64,000 nucleotides of DNA from Cryptomeria japonica (GCF_030272615.1 NC_081415.1:625889740-625953739); one strand, 5' to 3'; positions 11,598-24,974 are shown, counted from the stretch's first letter. Numbers and translations are program-made. The notes: generated by a model not told the origin, from the letters alone.

Positions 11598-12240
11598 GTA
11601 CGTTCATTTGAAAAGTATCCTATGCAAAAATGAAAGTTAAGGATAAATATGTTTGTGACTATCACATATACCTCGACCCTTAGTGCTACACCTAGAATGG
11701 AAGGGTTTTCTCTTTGTCTGCAATGTGTTTTTTTTGCACTGGGATATCATTTACATTTTAGTTCCTTATACCCTAGTGTGCAAAGCTCCATTGAAACATA
11801 ATAAGGCTTGATGATGAAAATGTTGTGCTATAATAAAGACACAAGAATTCATGATAGTTTCATTTCCTCATATCAATTATTCAATCTATCAATCAATTAT
11901 ATTTCCTAACATTCTTCACTTCTTGCTAATCATTCTTCACTTTCATAAAGTTTCATTGTTCATCCAAATTTTTATTTATTATTTGTCTTATACAGGATGT
12001 GTCCTTCCTGAAACCAAATAAAATTATGTGTCTTTGTCTTATACAGGACATGTCCTTCCTGAAACTAGACTTGATCTTTACCCAACAATCCAATCAATCT
12101 GATCAATCAATCAATCTACAAATCATTCCAACCATCTCTTCTATCCAATCAAACCCATACATGACATCAAGTTAACCATTATTTCATCTTTCATCTAACA
12201 TTATTTTTTATTTCAAGACAACATTCATGCCTTTAATGCA
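11598..12240 (+). repeat. Unnamed repeat R1, right half of copy A
   Basis: Continues the sequence cut at 4930. Phrases such as TTTGTGACTATCACATATACC (about 11648) and GTCTTATACAGGATGTGTCC (about 11987) recur in complement at about 31025 and 30695. An internal near-duplicate of the second phrase lies at about 12036. AT-rich, with (AATC)n runs near 12090-12115. No gene. Confidence 0.6.
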
Positions 12241-14815
12241 CAAACAATCTATCGATTGAATCCTGCTTCTTGCTTAGCCAAGTGACCAATTTGTCTCCCA
12301 AGAAAAATGCATGTGTTCTCCTTCTATCATCAACACATCAATAGCCTAATCAACATGTGTGAAATCTTTTAAAGACAGATCATCATTCTTCTTATACCAC
12401 AAACCAAAATTTAGAATCCCTTTCAAATATCAAAATATCCTTTTCACTGTTGAATCATGAGTTTGCTTTGAATTAGCTTGATATCTAGCAACCAAGAAAA
12501 CAACATGCATAATATCCAATCTTGAAGCAATAAAATACAATAATCCACCAATCATAAATTTTTAAAGCTTTTGATCCACTTCTAGAGATTCATCATCCTT
12601 GCTTAAATGACAATAGTAACCATGGGGGTTCCAACTAGCTTACAATTATCCACATTGAACTTATTCAACACCTCCTTGATGTACCTAGCTTGAGAAATGA
12701 AAATACCATCTTTTTACTATGTCACTTCAAGACAACGAAAAATGACAGCTCACCAATCATTGATATCTAAAATTATTTTTCCATTTCTTTTGTAAACCTC
12801 TTACAACATCTTCATCTCCACCAAAAATAATATCATCAACATATATAACCACTATAAATAGCTTGCCACATTCAACTTTAAAATAAATATTACTATTTGT
12901 GGTACCTATCATGAAGTTCATTGCAATGAGTATATATCCAACATTACATACCAAGCTCTACGAGCTTTCTTGAGTCCATAAAGTGCCTTCTTGAGTCTAC
13001 AAACCATATCCAAATCTTTTGACAACTGAAACCCATCTATTTGTTCATTGTAAACCTCTTCTTCAAGTTTTCCATTCAAGAATGTTGAATTGACATCCAT
13101 TTGATACACCTTAAAGTTATTGTAAGAAAAAAAAGTAAGATATATTCTTATAGCTTACATCCTAGCTATGAGAAAAAAATGTCTCCTCAAAGTATATGCC
13201 TTCAACTTGTGAATAACCTTTGCATACCAGTCTAGCCTTATTTCTTATGACTTCTCCATTTTCATTCAAATTGTTCTAGAACACCGACTTTGTTCCTATC
13301 ACATTCTTGTCCACCAATCTAGGTACTAATTCTAATGTTCATTTCTTTTCTATTTGATTCACCTCTTCTTCCATTGTATTCATTCATCCATCAACTTTTC
13401 TAGCTTGTGTAAAATTCTTTGGCTCCACCTTACATAAGAATCAAAAAAAATTCTTGTTCACTAGCCTCAATAAGTCTTCTTCTAGTCTGAATTGCTTTAT
13501 CTTTATCTCTAATGATTTGATCTTTTGAATGATTCTTCTCCACATACCGTGTAGGTGCCTTAGGTTCTTGTTTATATTCCTTGTCTTAGGTGCTTGTTCA
13601 CATTTCTTTTCTTTTATATTTGATTCTTATTTATCTTCTAGAAAAACCTTTTCTTCTGTAATAATGGAGGTGTCTTCTATCTCAATCTTAGATTTCAATG
13701 CAACCTGATTCCATTCTTCTTCACTAATTCTAATATTTGTACTTTCCACAATCTTTATCAACTCCTATTGTAGCAACAATATGCCTTACTTCTTGTAGAG
13801 TATCCAAAAATTATTCCTTCTTTAGATCTTGCATCAAACTTTCCCAAATCCTCTTCATCTCTTCTAATCTAGCACTTGATTTCAAATATTCTGAAATATT
13901 TGACTATAGGTGATCTTAGATGTCATAGTTCATAAGGTGTCTTTGTGCGATTCACTCTTAATTTTACCTTATTAAAAATATATACAATAGTATTTACAAC
14001 TTCTTTCCAATGCACAATAGGCAAGTTAGCATCTTTCAACATAGGTCTAGAAATTTCAACAGTAGTCCTATTATTTATTTTAACAACTCCATTTTTTTGC
14101 GGAGTCCTAGGTGTAGACAATTGCCTCCTAACACCATGATCTGCATAAAATCTATCCAATTCAATTGATGTAAATTATCAGGTCGTCGATCAGACAAATA
14201 TTTGATCTTAGCTTCTATTTGATTCTAAACCATAGTTTTGAATACCTTAAATCTATCTAGTCCTCTTGTCCTTGTAGGTCTTCTAGTAGAATAAACCTTG
14301 TTTTGTCTGACATTCCTTGCATATTGTATTGGCAGGTTTGATAATCTTTAGTAAATCTTTCACTAATTGAGTTGAACTGATCTTCACCATGTTTTCAAAG
14401 TTAATGTGTCCTATCCTTTTGTGCCACAACCAATTTTCACTACTTTGTGCCAACATATTACTTCCTGTGTTTTTCTTTACATAATAAATAATGCCATTTG
14501 TTCTTATACCTTCTATATTTAATCTTCTAGAACCTCCTTTTTTGATATCACATCTGGACCCATGAAATATGAGCTTGTATCCTTTATTGCCATTTGTTCT
14601 TATGCCTTATGCTTACTATTAATGTATATAGTTCCTTTACCATAGATAGGTGCAATCTCATCACCAACAAACTTCACTAATCTACCATCATACTTTTCAA
14701 AGTCTATGAGCTTCCTTTTATCACCTATCATATGATTAATATTGTGTAGGACATAGGGAAACTTGCAAAGGACTGTTAGAGCAAGAACAAACTCCAAATT
14801 CTATGCAAAATAAAC
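12240..14815 (-). pseudogene. pol: Old copia pol fragment, protease to RNase H
   Basis: Degenerate minus-strand copia pol read in pieces across several frames. From right to left: protease-downstream part (14797-14600, GDKRKLIDFEKYDG), GAG-pre-integrase and integrase start (about 14460-14280), integrase end (14159-13923, TPRTPQKNGVVKINN), RT (13109-12757, with FLNGKLEEEVY and YVDDIIFGG) and RNase H start (about 12420-12250). Many stops and frameshifts. No LTR, primer site or gag found, so both ends are cut off. Clearly older than the flanking elements; it is the DNA into which the next copia element inserted. Confidence 0.85.
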
Positions 14816-14893
14816 TTACACAGCTAATAGAATATCAATTCACAATTCATTAAAAATGAAGATTAAAAAAAACTATATTAGACTGTTAGATAT

Positions 14894-16303
14894 TGTTGGA
14901 CACTGGTTGATATGTTGTCATTGATTTCAACATATGGGAAGATTGACATATGGGAAGAATTGTTGGATAGAGGAATATGTTCAATATGTTCTCTTTGTGT
15001 TTCAGTATTACAGACAAATTGAATGAGTTGGTTTAGCCTATGTGTTGCAGATGGGATGATGCGGATAAATGGATTTTGAGATACTTGTCTCCAATTGATT
15101 CAGAAAAAGATTCAAAGATCCACATGAAGAATTGATTGAGTTTTGTGATGTTGTATACCAACCGCATGCCTCTTGGTTTTTCAATTATTCAGTGTTGATA
15201 GGTTTTGGTATATTCGTGCGTATTGCTCAAGAATTGTAATATATTTAGTTGCAGATGTGTGGTATGTATTTTGGACATTGATGTGTGTCCTCATTTTGAT
15301 TAGTTCATGATTTAGAAATCCCCAAGAGAATCTTTCAAGTTGACAGTCAGTTATGTTTGTGTTTTTGAGCTTTGGTAGAGAGATGATGATGATTCTAGTA
15401 ATCTGAGTAGTTGTGGTTGGTGTGGTGCAATTCACATTGCTTGTGAATGTTTCTAGATCATGTTCAATGTGTATTGGTGGTTCGTATTGATTATTGTGCA
15501 TGTTATTGAAGCTTTTCCTTGTTTGGTGATGTTCTTCATGTTATGCGGCATTCATGATGTGGTAACATGTTGCAGATGATCAAGGCATAATTCTTGGAGG
15601 TGTTTCATATTTGCGGTGGTTGTTTAGGTCTAGTCTATGTCTTAGCCAACAATATTTTGGTCTACATGCATTGTTATAGCATGTGTAATTATATTTTTGC
15701 AATATGTAGCATGTGTTGATCCAACCTCTATTTCATGGGTTGATGACTTGTATAAATGAAATTAATAATCATTGAGAGGTATCATGCTATATGTGAATAT
15801 TGTATCAATCATTGAGTAATAAAGCAGTTGTGTGAAGTTATGAAAAGAAGTGTGTTGCAGAGAAGAATTGATAGTGAGCTTAACCAAAACTATACTAAGG
15901 CATGTGGAGATGTTATTTCATCAGTTCATGATACTCCGGATGTAATCCAAATTATTTTATAAGTCAGTGAGACTTCTTTTAAGGCAGTGAGCCTTCCTTA
16001 AGGGTTGCAGCCCTTATGGGTTTCTTGTTTGAGCATTGTGCCTGAATGCAAGTGAATTCCCCATTGTAATATTTCATTTACTCCTAACAGTGTACTATCT
16101 CATTGTCGATAGGTTCCCACCATTTTTTTTCCCTTAACCAGGTTTTCCACATCAAAAATCTTGGTGCTATGTGTGTTATAGATGTGGTGTTGTTTCATGC
16201 TTTAAACTATTAATTATTAGATCTAATTTGTGGTTTAAGTTATAGTAAGTTTTTGAGAAAACTGATTCACCCCCCCTCTCAATTTGTTGTAGTGTTGCAA
16301 ACA
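14894..16303 (+). repeat. 5' LTR of copia element 14884-29713
   Basis: About 1410 bp, TGTTGGACAC... to ...TTGCAAACA. Contains the phrase GGTTTTCCACATCAAAAATC near 16141 and the C-run block at 16268-16277 shared with other copia LTRs here. Its partner is the split LTR 20850-21677 plus 29112-29713. Confidence 0.9.
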
Positions 16304-16305
16304 AC

Positions 16306-16316
16306 TGGTATCAAAG
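16306..16316 (+). other. Primer binding site, mutated
   Basis: Reads TGGTATCAAAG, one change from the usual TGGTATCAGAG. Confidence 0.75.
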
Positions 16317-16359
16317 TTGGATCCTCTGCAAGAAGCCTGACTACTTGAGGAGATCCAAG

Positions 16360-17628
16360 ATGGAAACCTTTTCTTTAAAGAAGGATAGTCTGAGATTTGC
16401 TAGAATGAACTACACTCTCTAGAAAAGTTGGATGCAATGTTATTTGAGATGCATTGGAGAAGAGTATTGGAAGATCACTAAGAATGTATATTATGTTCCT
16501 CAAAATGGTCCTACTACTCTAGATGAGATAAAGGAAGAAAAATTCAATATTAGAGCTAAGGAAGCATTGTTGAGTGCCTTGACAAATTCTTAAATGACTA
16601 ATGTGATAGACTTAGAGACTTCTCATGAAATTTGGATAAATTTGGAGACCTTGCATCAAGGTGATAATCATGTGAAGATTGCTAAGTTGCAGAGTTTGAA
16701 GGGCAAATATGAAAAATTGAAGATGAGTGAAGAGGAGAACATTATTTATTTTATGCAGAAAGTGAATGAGCTTGTGTGTGGAATCAGATGTGTCGGTGGA
16801 GTATTAGAAGAATCTAAGATTGTTGCTAAAGTGTTGAGATCCTTGCCTCCTTCTTACAAACATAAAGTTGGTGCTATTGATGGAATCTAGACTATGACAA
16901 ATGTGACAAGAGACATGTTGATTGGTAAACTTGTTGCTTTTAAGCTAAGTGAGTTTGGAGACTCAATTCCTAATATTGATTTTGAATTCAAAGCTATTTT
17001 TTCCGGGAAGCAGAAATATGATTCGGGAGAAAGTTCTACAAGAGTATCCAAATATGAGAAAGAGATGAAAGAGATGGAAGATGAAGAAAGAGATCTTGAG
17101 GAGCTTGAAACACTTATTACGAGAACATTGCCTAAAGGTGCCAGTAAGTATGAAGGAAATTTACCTCTTAAATGTTTTTCATGTAATAAGATAGGAAATT
17201 TTGCATCAAGGTGTCCGGAAAGAGATAGAAATCCTAAGAAGCCATTTAAGTCATATAAGCCTAAATATCAGAAGAAGTGTTATTATATTTGTGATAAAGG
17301 TGTGACAAATGATGAGTCAAATAAAGGAAATTCAGGAGATGAATTTGTGTTCATTTCTATCGAGGAAGATGATTCTGTAACTACAAATTCCACAATTTGC
17401 ATTAATGAGGAGAAATCTTTGGCTGCTAAAGTTGAGGAGAAAGATGAATGGGTAATTGAAAGTGGTTTCTCTCATCATATGACAAGTGATAAGAGTAAAT
17501 TTGTAAATTTAGAAAAGCATGATGGTGGTATAGTAAGATTTGGTGATAACAAAGCTTGTATAATTCATGGTAGAGGTTCTATTTCTCTTGATGGTAAGCA
17601 CAATACTGATGATGTGTTGTATGTTTAA
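16360..17628 (+). pseudogene. gag: copia gag and protease, broken
   Basis: One frame from ATG 16360 with stops near 16420, at 16591 and 16888, then a stop at 17626. It contains the gag helix region (LHQGDNHVKIAKLQSLKGKY), an intact zinc knuckle CFSCNKIGNFASRC (about 17178-17219) and the protease start WVIESGFSHHMT (about 17448). The catalytic Asp of the DSG triad has become Glu and the following Cys is Phe, so the protease would be dead even without the stops. Confidence 0.9.
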
Positions 17629-20509
17629 GGTTTAAAGCATAATCTTTTCAGTGTTGGTTAAATGGTTGATAAGAGATATAACTTGAAATTCAAGAATGGT
17701 AAATGTAAGATCTTGAGTAGCTCCGGAACTGAGATTGAAGCAGGTACAAAGACTAAAGGTAACATCTTTCACTGAATGTTGGTGGTAAAAGTTGTTTGAT
17801 TTCTCAGATTGATGAAATTTGGTTATGGTATAGAAGAATGTGTCATGTAAATTTTTATTGCATGGTTAAGATAAGTTATACCCAAGCAGTGAGAGATCTA
17901 CCAAAGTTAATAAATCCTTTTAATCTGGTATGTGTGGAATGTCAATTAGGGAAGCAAAAAAGAGTTACTTATAAGAGAAAACAATATAATTCTAATGGAT
18001 TGTTAGATATTGTACATACTGATCTGTGTGGTCCTTCTAGAGTGAGAATCTTGTAGGGTGACAAGTATTTTATGTTGTTGATTAATGATTATTCAAGAAT
18101 GATGTGGGTTACCTTCTTAAGGGAAAAGTCTAAAGCACTAGAGAAGTTCAAGATTTTCAAAGATATGGTTGAAACTAAGACTAGATTGAAGATGAAGTGT
18201 CTGAGATCTGATAGAGGCTGAGAATTCACTTCCAGTGAGTTTAATGCATATTGTGAAGAGCATGGAGTTAAGAGATAGATATATGTTCCTAGCACACCAC
18301 AACCGAATGGTGTTGTAGAGAGAAAGAATAAAATAGTTCAAGAAGCTATTAGAACCATGATGATTGAAGGAAATGATCCGCATGTGTATTGGAGAGAAGT
18401 TGTGAGTACTATAGTATACACTCTTAATTGAGTAAATGTCAAAGGTGATACTAGTAAGAATCCTTATGAGTTATGGTTTGGTCATGCCCTTGCTGTTAGG
18501 TATTTCAAAAATTTTGGAAGTAGATTATATATCAAAAGAGATGAAGATCTTGGAAATTTTGATGGTAGATGTGATGAAGGAATTTTTCTTCGTTATTCTA
18601 CTAGAAGTAAGGCCTACCAGTGTTAAAAATAAAAGATTGAGAAGGATAGTTGAAAGTAATAATGTGGAGGTTGATGAAGGTAATGTAAGGCTGATTAGAT
18701 CTTACGAATATGATTTTGATGATCAGGATGCCAGTTTAGATAAAGGAAAACAAGTACAAACCCAAAGTCAAGTTCATATTGATTCAGAAAATTAAGAGAA
18801 TGAAGAGAAAGGTGCAAATGCTTGTGTAGAAGAAAGAGTTCAAGAGACTAAAATTCAAGAAAATCCTAAAACTCCCAAGAGGTTGAATTATTCAAAAAAT
18901 TAGATTATTGGTGATAAGAATAAAGGTGTGATGACTAGGAGAAGACTTGCTCAAGAAATTTGTTTGATTTCTAAGATTGAACCTAAATATGCTGATGAAG
19001 CATGTGAAGATGAAAATTGGATTAAAGCTATGGAAGAAGAATTGAATCAGATTGAGAAAAATGATGCATGGATTCTTGTTCCTAGACCTAAGGATAAAAA
19101 TGTAATTGGAACTAAATGGGTATTCTGGAATAAGTTGAATGAACAGGGTGAAGTTGTTTGAAATAAAGCTAGACTTTTTTGTAAGGGTTATTCATAGGTG
19201 GAAGGAATTGATTATGAGGAGACTTTTTCTCTGATAGCTAGAATTAAAGTTGTTAGATTATTTGTTGCCTATGTTGCTCACAAAGATTTCAAGGTTTATG
19301 AGATGGATGTCAAATCAGCCTTTCTTAATGGTGAGTTGGAAGATGAAGTCTACATTGAGCAACCAGATGGATTTCAACTGACAGATAAAAAAAACATGGT
19401 TTGTCAGTTGAAGAAAGAATTGCATGGATTGAAGCAAGCCCCTAGAACCTGATATGCCAGATTGGATAAGTATTTGATGAATCTTGGATTCAATAAAGGC
19501 ATCGCTGTCAGTAATTTTTATTTCAAGATTGATCATAATAACATTTTGATTGTTGAAGTTTTTGTTGATAACATTATCTTTGGAGGAAATGATTACCTAT
19601 GTAAGAAATTTTTTGAAGAGATGCAGAATGAGTTTGAGATGTCTATGATTGGTGAGATGAAATTCTTTTTGGGATTCTAAATTACTCAATTGGATAAAAG
19701 TATTTTCATATCTCAGTCCATGTAAAGGAATTGTTGAAGAAAATTGGTTTTGAGGACTCTAAACTAGTTGGTACACCTATGGTGACCGGATGTAAGTTGA
19801 CAAAGAATGATGATTCTCTGAAAGCTAATCAGACTAGATATTGATCTATGATTGGTGGATTGTTGTATTTGGCTCAGACTAGACCTGATATAATGAATGT
19901 TGTGTGTCATGTTGCTAGATTTAAAGTTGATCCTAAGGAATCACATGTTACTGTCGTAAAAATGATATTCATATATTTGAAAGGGACAGCTGTTTTTGGT
20001 TTGTGGTATCTTAAGAATGATGACTTCACCTTGAGTGCTTTTACAGATGTTGAATGGGAAGGTGATGTTGATGATCGGAAGAGTACTACTAGTGGTGCAT
20101 TCTTTTTGGTAAGAAGTTAGTCTCTTGGGCAAGTAAGAAGCATAATGTTATTTCTTTATCTAATGAAAAGGCTGAAAATATTGTTGTTGCAAGCAATTGT
20201 ACTCAGGTAATTTGGATGAAGCAGATGTTGAAGGATATAGGAGTTGTTTATGATTAACCTATTGCTATATACTGTGATAATTAAAGTGCTATCAATATTT
20301 TAAAGAATCTAGTGTTGCATTCCAAAACAAAGAATATATCAGTCAAGTTTCATTTCTTGAGAGGGAACGTGAATGAGAAAGAAGCTAGATTGGAGTATGT
20401 ATCTACAAGGGAATAGATTGTAGACATTTTTATGAAGCCTTTTCCTAAAGATAATTTTGAGTATCTCAGAGAGAAGTTAGAAGTAATTGCCCCTCCTGAT
20501 GATAACTAA
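17629..20509 (+). pseudogene. pol: copia pol (integrase, RT, RNase H), broken
   Basis: Pieces in two frames: GAG-pre-integrase and integrase start (17796-18056, HTDLCGPSRVRIL), integrase core to about 18500, linker and RT (18436-19680, with [16 protein letters not shown]), RT catalytic site changed to FVDNIIFGG (VDD to VDN), and RNase H (19848-20509). At least one frameshift near 17770 and several stops. The VDN change removes a key RT aspartate. Confidence 0.9.
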
Positions 20510-20662
20510 GATGCATCGATTTGCATCAATCCAATTAACTTCACGGAGATATTTTTGTGATTTGTATTTGAAGTCGGTGTTGGTGTTCAATGGTTTAGAT
20601 GTATAGATTTTTGAAGCTAATCCAAAGGAGGAGAGAATCTTGATTATTGAGCCTTTGTCATT

Positions 20663-20679
20663 GATGTCAAAGGGGGAGA
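20663..20679 (+). other. Second polypurine-like tract upstream of the 3' PPT
   Basis: Reads GATGTCAAAGGGGGAGA about 170 bp upstream of the real tract at 20837-20849; same arrangement as in the copia elements at 4931 and 35725. Confidence 0.5.
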
Positions 20680-20836
20680 AAAGAGCATGTGAAAGACCCT
20701 GAAGCATTTTGGGATTTCTGATTTGAGTTGTTTGTCAAACGGGGAGTTAATCCTTGTGATTTTGAGGGAGATTGTTCTGAGTTGATTTCTTTCTTTGTAT
20801 TGATTGTTTTTCACATTCAATTTTTGCCATCAATAC

Positions 20837-20849
20837 CAAAGGGGGATAT
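20837..20849 (+). other. Polypurine tract
   Basis: CAAAGGGGGATAT directly before the 3' LTR start TGTTGGAG at 20850. Confidence 0.75.
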
Positions 20850-21677
20850 TGTTGGAGATTATTGAAAATTGGTTGATCTGCTATCATTGATGTCAGCATA
20901 TGGGAAGATTTACATATGGGGAGAACTATTGGCTAGAGAAATATGTTGAAGATGTTTGCTCTGTGTTTCAGTGTTGCAGTCAAATTGAATGAGTTGGTTT
21001 AGCCTATGTGTTGTAGATGAGCTGATGCAGATTAATGGGTTTTAAGATACTTATCTCTAGTTGATTCTATGGAAGTTTCAGAGGTTCGCACGAAGAATTG
21101 ATCAAGTTTTGTGATGCAGTATACCAACTGCATGCAGCTTGGTTTTTTAGTTATTCAGTGTTGACAGGTTTTAGTAAATCTGTGTGTATTTCTTTGGAAT
21201 TATAATATCTTTAGTTGCAGATGTGTGATATGTATTCAATACATTGATGTGTGTCCTCATTTTGATCGGTTCATGATTTCAAAATCCACAAGCGAATATT
21301 TCAGGTTGACAGTCAATTATGTTGGTTTTTTTAATCTTTCGTAGAGAGATGATGATGATTCTAGTAATATGAGTTGTTTCAATTGTTGTGGTGCAATTCA
21401 CCTTGCGTGTGAATGTTTCTAGATCATTTTCTTTGTGTATTGGTGGTCCACATTAATTATTGTGCGTGTTATTGAATATTTTCCTTGTTTGGTGATTTTC
21501 TTCATGTTATGTGACATTTATGATGTGGTAGCATGTTGTGGATCATCAAGGCATAATTCTTGGAGGTGTTTCATATTTGTGGTGGTTGCTTAGGTCCAAA
21601 CTATGTCTTAGCCGATATTTTTTTGGTCTGCATGTATTGTTATAGCGTGTGTATTTATATTTTTGTAATATGTAGCG
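20850..21677 (+). repeat. 3' LTR, first part (cut by nested element)
   Basis: Matches 14894 onward of the 5' LTR and ends in TAGCG, the 5-bp target duplication of the nested element. Confidence 0.92.
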
Positions 21678-22167
21678 TGTTGGGACCTATAAAATTCTGA
21701 TGATTTGAGAGGCCCATTTCAAACAAGACATCTGCATTCTCCTTGTCAGTGGTATGGCATGGCTATTAAAACCTTCAGGCAAATTCATTTGGCAAGTGTA
21801 TCACCAAATCCCTTGCATGTCAGATGGAAGGTAAAAGAAACGTTAAAACAAATGCAATCTGCCTGTGTATGGAATTTCTACTTGGGCACCAAATTGGGTT
21901 TACAAAAGAAACAAGGTTGCTAGGCATGAACATTTATCCCACATTGGTTGTGCAAAGGGAGTATTTTGTATTTAAATACAAAGCCGCACATTTATTAAGT
22001 GTCAAAGCTTAAGGGCTTTTGGCAAGAGGTGGCTCGTGGACCAATGGACCCGTGCACACATCTCAAGGTGTCCAAATTTTAGGAAAGGCTAGCAAGAAGG
22101 GCTAAGGGTCATGCAAATCAAGAGATCCAATTGCAGATCCGAGAAAGATCAACGGTGGAGTACAATT

Positions 22168-22670
22168 ATGGGACTATCAGTGGTTGTCACTGTACCGCGA
22201 CATAAAGTTCCCAAAATGTTATTCCATCGCGACTTGGCGACCAAGGCAGGTCCAGGTGGTAGATCTAGGTGGCGGGTCCAAGTGGCAAGACAGGTGAATC
22301 CACAAGTGGACTGGAGGAGACATGTGGCATGGATGGACGAAGAGGTAAAGGTCAGGCAAGTTGAATAGATTTGACAGTCAGGCGAAGAGATCTAACAGCA
22401 GTCACTACACCATGATGGGAAACTGCTTGTTAGTTATCCACTGTGACATGGCGACCAAAAGGTGGGTCTGGCCTAGGGTGACGTGGTAGTTAAGGTGGGG
22501 CCCAGTTGGATCCAAAGTCAAACCAGGGCAACTAAGTGAAGCCAAAGCCCAAGGTGAGGTGGTGGACAAGTGGTGCCCAAGTGAGAGTTCTGGGACTATC
22601 AATAGCTATCATTGTACCACAGTTGGGAGTGCCCGGAATAATATTCCTCGCAACCTAGCAACAAAGAGGA
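22168..22670 (+). repeat. Diverged repeated modules inside the LTR
   Basis: Modules at 22168-22247 and 22592-22670 share the order GGGACTATCA, ATTGTACC-like, AATATTCC-like, then GCGACNTGGCGACCAA-like. A third, partial module lies at 22413-22462. The same three occur in the right LTR at 27261-27335, 27515-27565 and 27690-27775. A short direct repeat of GGTCCAGGTGG units lies between the first two (clearest at 27338-27392). Confidence 0.6.
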
Positions 22671-22691
22671 GCTTCATTCCGGTGGTGAGTC

Positions 22692-23738
22692 ATATCATAC
22701 CTATGAAGTGTAGACCTGTAGCTGCAACACAAAACACTCAATAGATTATTACAAGCATGGTTAATTAATTTAAATAAAATAAAGATAAACCATAGCTAAT
22801 CGATCTATCACCTCCTAGTAAATGTGAGTATGAATTTTGCTCTCAGATCTGGTCATGCAAATTTTAGTGACTTGACTACACCTAGATGGAGGATTTAAAT
22901 GACAAATGATGCATTTAAGCTAGCAATGATAATGATTAAGCTACATGATTCCATGATTATGCTAGAAAGTATGCTAAAATGATGCAATTAAGCTATGATA
23001 ACAATGTTCAAATGATAAACTAAGATTGCATATGCCTATAGTAACAACGCCTGAAATACAAATGAGATGGGATCCTTATTGCTCCAAAATGGGGTCTATT
23101 TATAGGATTTCCAAGGCCAAGGGTGAGGTGGCAGGAATCAATGGTTGGATTGGAGGAGGTTGGAAAAGAGGTTGGATGAAAGGGAACATTTGCCATCTCT
23201 ATGGTGACAAGTCTCAAGAAGCTTCTAGAAGAGGTTGGATGAAAGGGAACATTTGTCATCTCTATGGTGACAAGTGTCAAGAGACTTTTCTCATGACAGA
23301 GCACATGTCTAAGGAAAGGGGACATGGTGGTTAGGATGTGCAAGCTAGGATGGGGTTAATTTAGCCCAGGGTTAGATGGAATGAGTTAGGTTTAGAAGGG
23401 GTTAGGTTAGGTGGTTAGAAGTTAGGAGAATTTGAATTTAAAAATTCAAATAATAGGAAAAGGCTAATTAATCTCAACAACTCATAAATTGATTTATTTT
23501 AATTAATTAGGGGATTTAGAAGAAATAAATTTGATGATGAATTTGATGGGGGGGAATTAATTAATTAAAGGGGATTATGAAAATGAACTTATTAAATAAA
23601 TCCTTAGATTTATTAATAAGTAGCTGCAAGGGGGAATTTAATCAAATTACTTAGTGAATTAAATTAAAATAGGAAGGGGGATTAATTAAATAATTGCTTA
23701 TTTAATTAATTATCTTCAGACCATTTTTAGGTGTATAC
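22692..23738 (-). mobile_element. Probable solo LTR inserted in the 5' LTR
   Basis: 1047 bp absent from the partner LTR, flanked by GAGTC and AAGTC. On the minus strand it begins TGTATACACCTAAAAATGGT, almost the same as the LTR start at 40410 (TGTAGACACCTAAAAATGGT). AT-rich with TTAATTAA runs and no ORF. It holds a 63-bp tandem duplication at 23168-23280. The other end does not finish in a clean CA, so the assignment is tentative. Confidence 0.55.
23168..23285 (+). repeat. 63-bp tandem duplication
   Basis: The unit starting GAGGTTGGATGAAAGGGAAC occurs at 23168 and again at 23231 with few changes. Confidence 0.85.
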
Positions 23739-24350
23739 AAGTCCAGGTCGTGCTAAGGTGGTAGGACAGGGACCGCAGAGCCAATCCAAAGGTGACACGT
23801 GGTAGAGTGCAAAAAGAGGCCGCAGAGGCAAAAGTCAAAGTTAAATATATAGTTTCGGACTATAGTACAAAAGTGCCAAGATTTAAATGACTATTGTGCC
23901 TGACTAATCTGCAAGAGAAATTAATGACTGACCTGTAGAGAGATTGATGGTTGAGAGGTTATGTTTTGCCTAAATATAAAAGTGTTATATATCATTGGAA
24001 AGATATCGATCCATTGACTTTTATGTTTGTAGTTTTAGTTTGTTCCACCTATCTCATGCTTCAACTTAGTTGAGATGTCAATGTAGATCTAGCCCATTTG
24101 TAGTAACCTCCTAGTTGTTTAAGCCTTATGAGATCTATCTACTTTTATTGATTCTATCATATGTGTGTAATGGGTCTGAGTCAATGCATCAAATTTACAC
24201 CCACCTAGGTTTTGTAGAGCCTGAAGAGTAGAAGGATTCAAATTCTTGTTATGTTGTCCAAGTCCTGAAGTTCTTCATTGTATGAAGTTGGCTATTTCAT
24301 AGATAGACTACAAGTGAACTTGGTTTGCTCATTGTTTAGAACAACAAAAA

Positions 24351-24368
24351 TGGCGACTCTGTCGGGGA
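24351..24368 (+). other. Primer binding site, gypsy-like
   Basis: TGGCGACTCTGTCGGGGA, four bases after the LTR end. It resembles the Arg-tRNA type site described for Tat/Ogre gypsy elements; this is from memory and the tRNA should be checked. Related phrases TGGTGACTCT recur at about 24453 and 24687. Confidence 0.6.
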
Positions 24369-24974
24369 CTAAATGAACTGTTGAGAATCTCTGGTTAAGA
24401 AAAAATTGTTTAATATATAGTTGAGATTATCCCATCCGAGTCACCAACAAAAATGGTGACTCTACTGGGGAACCCATGAGTCTGGCCAAAATTCATTTGG
24501 GGAAGAGTCTTAGAAGTTTACAAATCTGAAAGTTATTTTCAGATTTGAAAGTGTATACCCTGGAAGTTTTTGTTGCTAAGAAATTTTTCGAAAAAAATAT
24601 TATGTGACTCTGTTGTGTGAGACCCAGAAATCTGAAAGTGTTTCAGAGTGAAGATTAGTGGTTAAATTTTATTCCTCTTTAGGGAGGTGGTGACTCTATA
24701 AGAATGAACCTAAGATTTGGAGGAGTTCTTGAAATTTTCAGTCAGAAGTGAAGTGAACAGCAACAACAATTTTACTCCAGGTATTCCTCAAAGTATTCAT
24801 GAAATATTTATTTGTTCCTTATAAGGTGAAACAGTCACCATAGAAAGGAAAAGAAATATGCACTTCACATACTTCCTGTTTTGAAAAGTTTCAGTCAGAA
24901 ATATTGTGAGAAGTATGTCAGGTTTTGAAGTTAATGACTGCATGTGTTTTGCAAAGTGTTTGTAAAATAGTAAG

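Larger units (their letters stand above)
21678..24346 (+). repeat. 5' LTR of nested non-autonomous element
   Basis: Begins TGTTGGGACCTATAAAATT and ends TTTAGAACAACA. Without the insertion at 22692-23738 it is about 1.6 kb. It holds internal GC-richer repeated modules at 22168-22247, 22413-22462 and 22592-22670. Confidence 0.88.

Noticed and set aside
22111-22368. Basic 85-residue ORF in the LARD LTR
   Set aside because: Matches nothing, not open in the partner LTR at the same place, lies in repeated LTR modules.
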